A stretch of DNA of 5,730 nucleotides from Methanocorpusculum sp. Its GTDB lineage: Archaea > Halobacteriota > Methanomicrobia > Methanomicrobiales > Methanocorpusculaceae. The notes under the pieces are model-generated. The model saw only the letters and a program-made list of their open reading frames with translations. It did not search any database and was not told the origin of the DNA. Shown in pieces: positions 5,070-5,730 of this stretch. The stretch lies in the NCBI GenBank assembly GCA_029986195.1, contig DALTYF010000069.1, positions 1 to 5,730 of the forward strand. Reading direction: 5' to 3'. Position 1 is the stretch's first letter, and the number at the start of each line of letters is the position of its first letter. A program made the position numbers and the translations under genes.

Positions 5070-5730
5070 ATGACGACGCCATTTATCACCATTGAAAATC
5101 TCTGTATTGATTTTCCCTCTGATGCAGACAATCCGGCAGGTGAACAGGTCAGGATTCTCAACGATATCAATCTGGAAATAGCCGAAGGGGAGATTGTCGG
5201 TGTGATCGGCAGATCCGGCTGTGGAAAAACGGTTTTTATTCATCTGCTCCGTGGAATTGATAATCCCCCCACCGCAGGAAGGATCATTTATCATATTTCG
5301 CGCTGTCCTGCCTGCGGCAGAGTTGAGTTCCGCAGCAGCGCGGGTCGGAAGTGTCCCGTGTGCGGTGCGGTTCTGGAGGCACAGGACGTGGATTTCTGGG
5401 CCCCGGAAAACGCTGTCCTGAAGACAAAGATCATGGCAAGAACGTCGCTGATGTTTCAGCGGACGTTTGCTCTCTACGGCGATGACCGCGTGATTGAAAA
5501 TGTTCTGCGGGCGCTGGATGATATTGACTATCCAACGGAGAAGGCAATCAACCGTGCAGCAGATCTGATCGATGAGGTGCGGCTGACGCACCGCATGATG
5601 CATGTGGCACGCGATCTCTCCGGCGGCGAAAAGCAGCGTGTTGTCCTTGCCCGTCAGCTGGCACGCGACCCGCTGTTTCTCTGTGCGGACGAACCGACCG
5701 GAACGCTTGATCCCAAGACCGCGACAATTG
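5070..5730 (+). CDS. atwA: Methyl-coenzyme M reductase system component A2 (AtwA), N-terminal ATPase domain; runs off the right edge
   Basis: An ABC-type ATPase needed for ATP-dependent reductive activation of methyl-coenzyme M reductase, the final enzyme of methanogenesis. It is soluble and lacks membrane segments, unlike a transporter. The open frame gives 220 codons to the edge; the family is usually over 500 residues with two ATPase domains, so the second is outside. Seen: Walker A GRSGCGKT (47-54), a zinc-ribbon insert with CPAC (79-82) and CPVC (95-98), DVDFW (106-110), the Q-loop MFQRTFALYGDD (128-139), signature LSGGEKQR (183-190), and Walker B with D-loop LFLCADEPTGTLD (202-214). The zinc ribbon between Walker A and Q-loop and the QRTFALYGDD stretch distinguish AtwA from ordinary transporter ATPases. 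Promoter, leader hairpin and GAGGT site are all visible upstream. It is divergent from the DUF134 gene. The alternative, a general ABC ATPase, is less likely given these motifs. Confidence 0.88.
   Translation, partial: MTTPFITIENLCIDFPSDADNPAGEQVRILNDINLEIAEGEIVGVIGRSGCGKTVFIHLLRGIDNPPTAGRIIYHISRCPACGRVEFRSSAGRKCPVCGAVLEAQDVDFWAPENAVLKTKIMARTSLMFQRTFALYGDDRVIENVLRALDDIDYPTEKAINRAADLIDEVRLTHRMMHVARDLSGGEKQRVVLARQLARDPLFLCADEPTGTLDPKTATI

Noticed and set aside
5010..5603. A 197-codon minus-strand frame opposite atwA
   Set aside because: It is a codon-aligned antisense shadow of a clear AtwA domain, and it covers the atwA promoter and leader hairpin.

Overview
The window reads as a piece of a methanogenic archaeon's chromosome, most likely Methanomicrobiales; a Methanocorpusculum-like genome is my best guess. 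The grounds are a homologue of AtwA (component A2 of the methyl-coenzyme M reductase activating system), archaeal TATA/BRE promoter boxes about 30-40 bases upstream of starts, a DUF134/UPF0251 regulator, and GGAG/GAGGT ribosome binding sites. The genus is inferred and not demonstrated.

Layout, left to right. (1) Bases 1-259, minus strand: the N-terminal 86 codons of a PAP2-type membrane phosphatase that runs off the left edge, with a TATA box placed for a nearly leaderless message and a small repeat cluster behind it. (2) Bases 400 to about 540, perhaps to 612, minus strand: a decayed second copy of the 3' end of purL, lying 330 bp (exactly 110 codons) downstream of the stop codon of the intact gene. 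(3) Bases 730-4419, minus strand: a complete 1229-residue single-chain phosphoribosylformylglycinamidine synthase (PurL with fused glutaminase). (4) Bases 4532-4894, minus strand: a small Cys-rich DUF134/UPF0251 helix-turn-helix protein, ending in a hairpin-plus-T-tract terminator nested in a larger inverted repeat. (5) Bases 4895-5069: a divergent intergenic region with inverted repeats on both promoter sides. (6) From 5070 to the right edge, plus strand: the first ATPase domain of AtwA.

The genes do not form one operon. purL has its own promoter, the DUF134 gene has its own terminator, and atwA is divergent. Functionally they cover purine synthesis (purL), activation of methyl-coenzyme M reductase (atwA), a probable regulator and a lipid or isoprenoid phosphatase. 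I see no clear new defence or mobile system. The least ordinary part is the purL tail remnant at 400-540: about 78% DNA identity and 26/34 residues identical to the real tail, many synonymous differences, and the catalytic His and Glu replaced. It suggests past recombination or insertion at the 3' end of purL involving a diverged allele. The second point of interest is the dense set of inverted repeats in the DUF134/atwA divergent promoter region.
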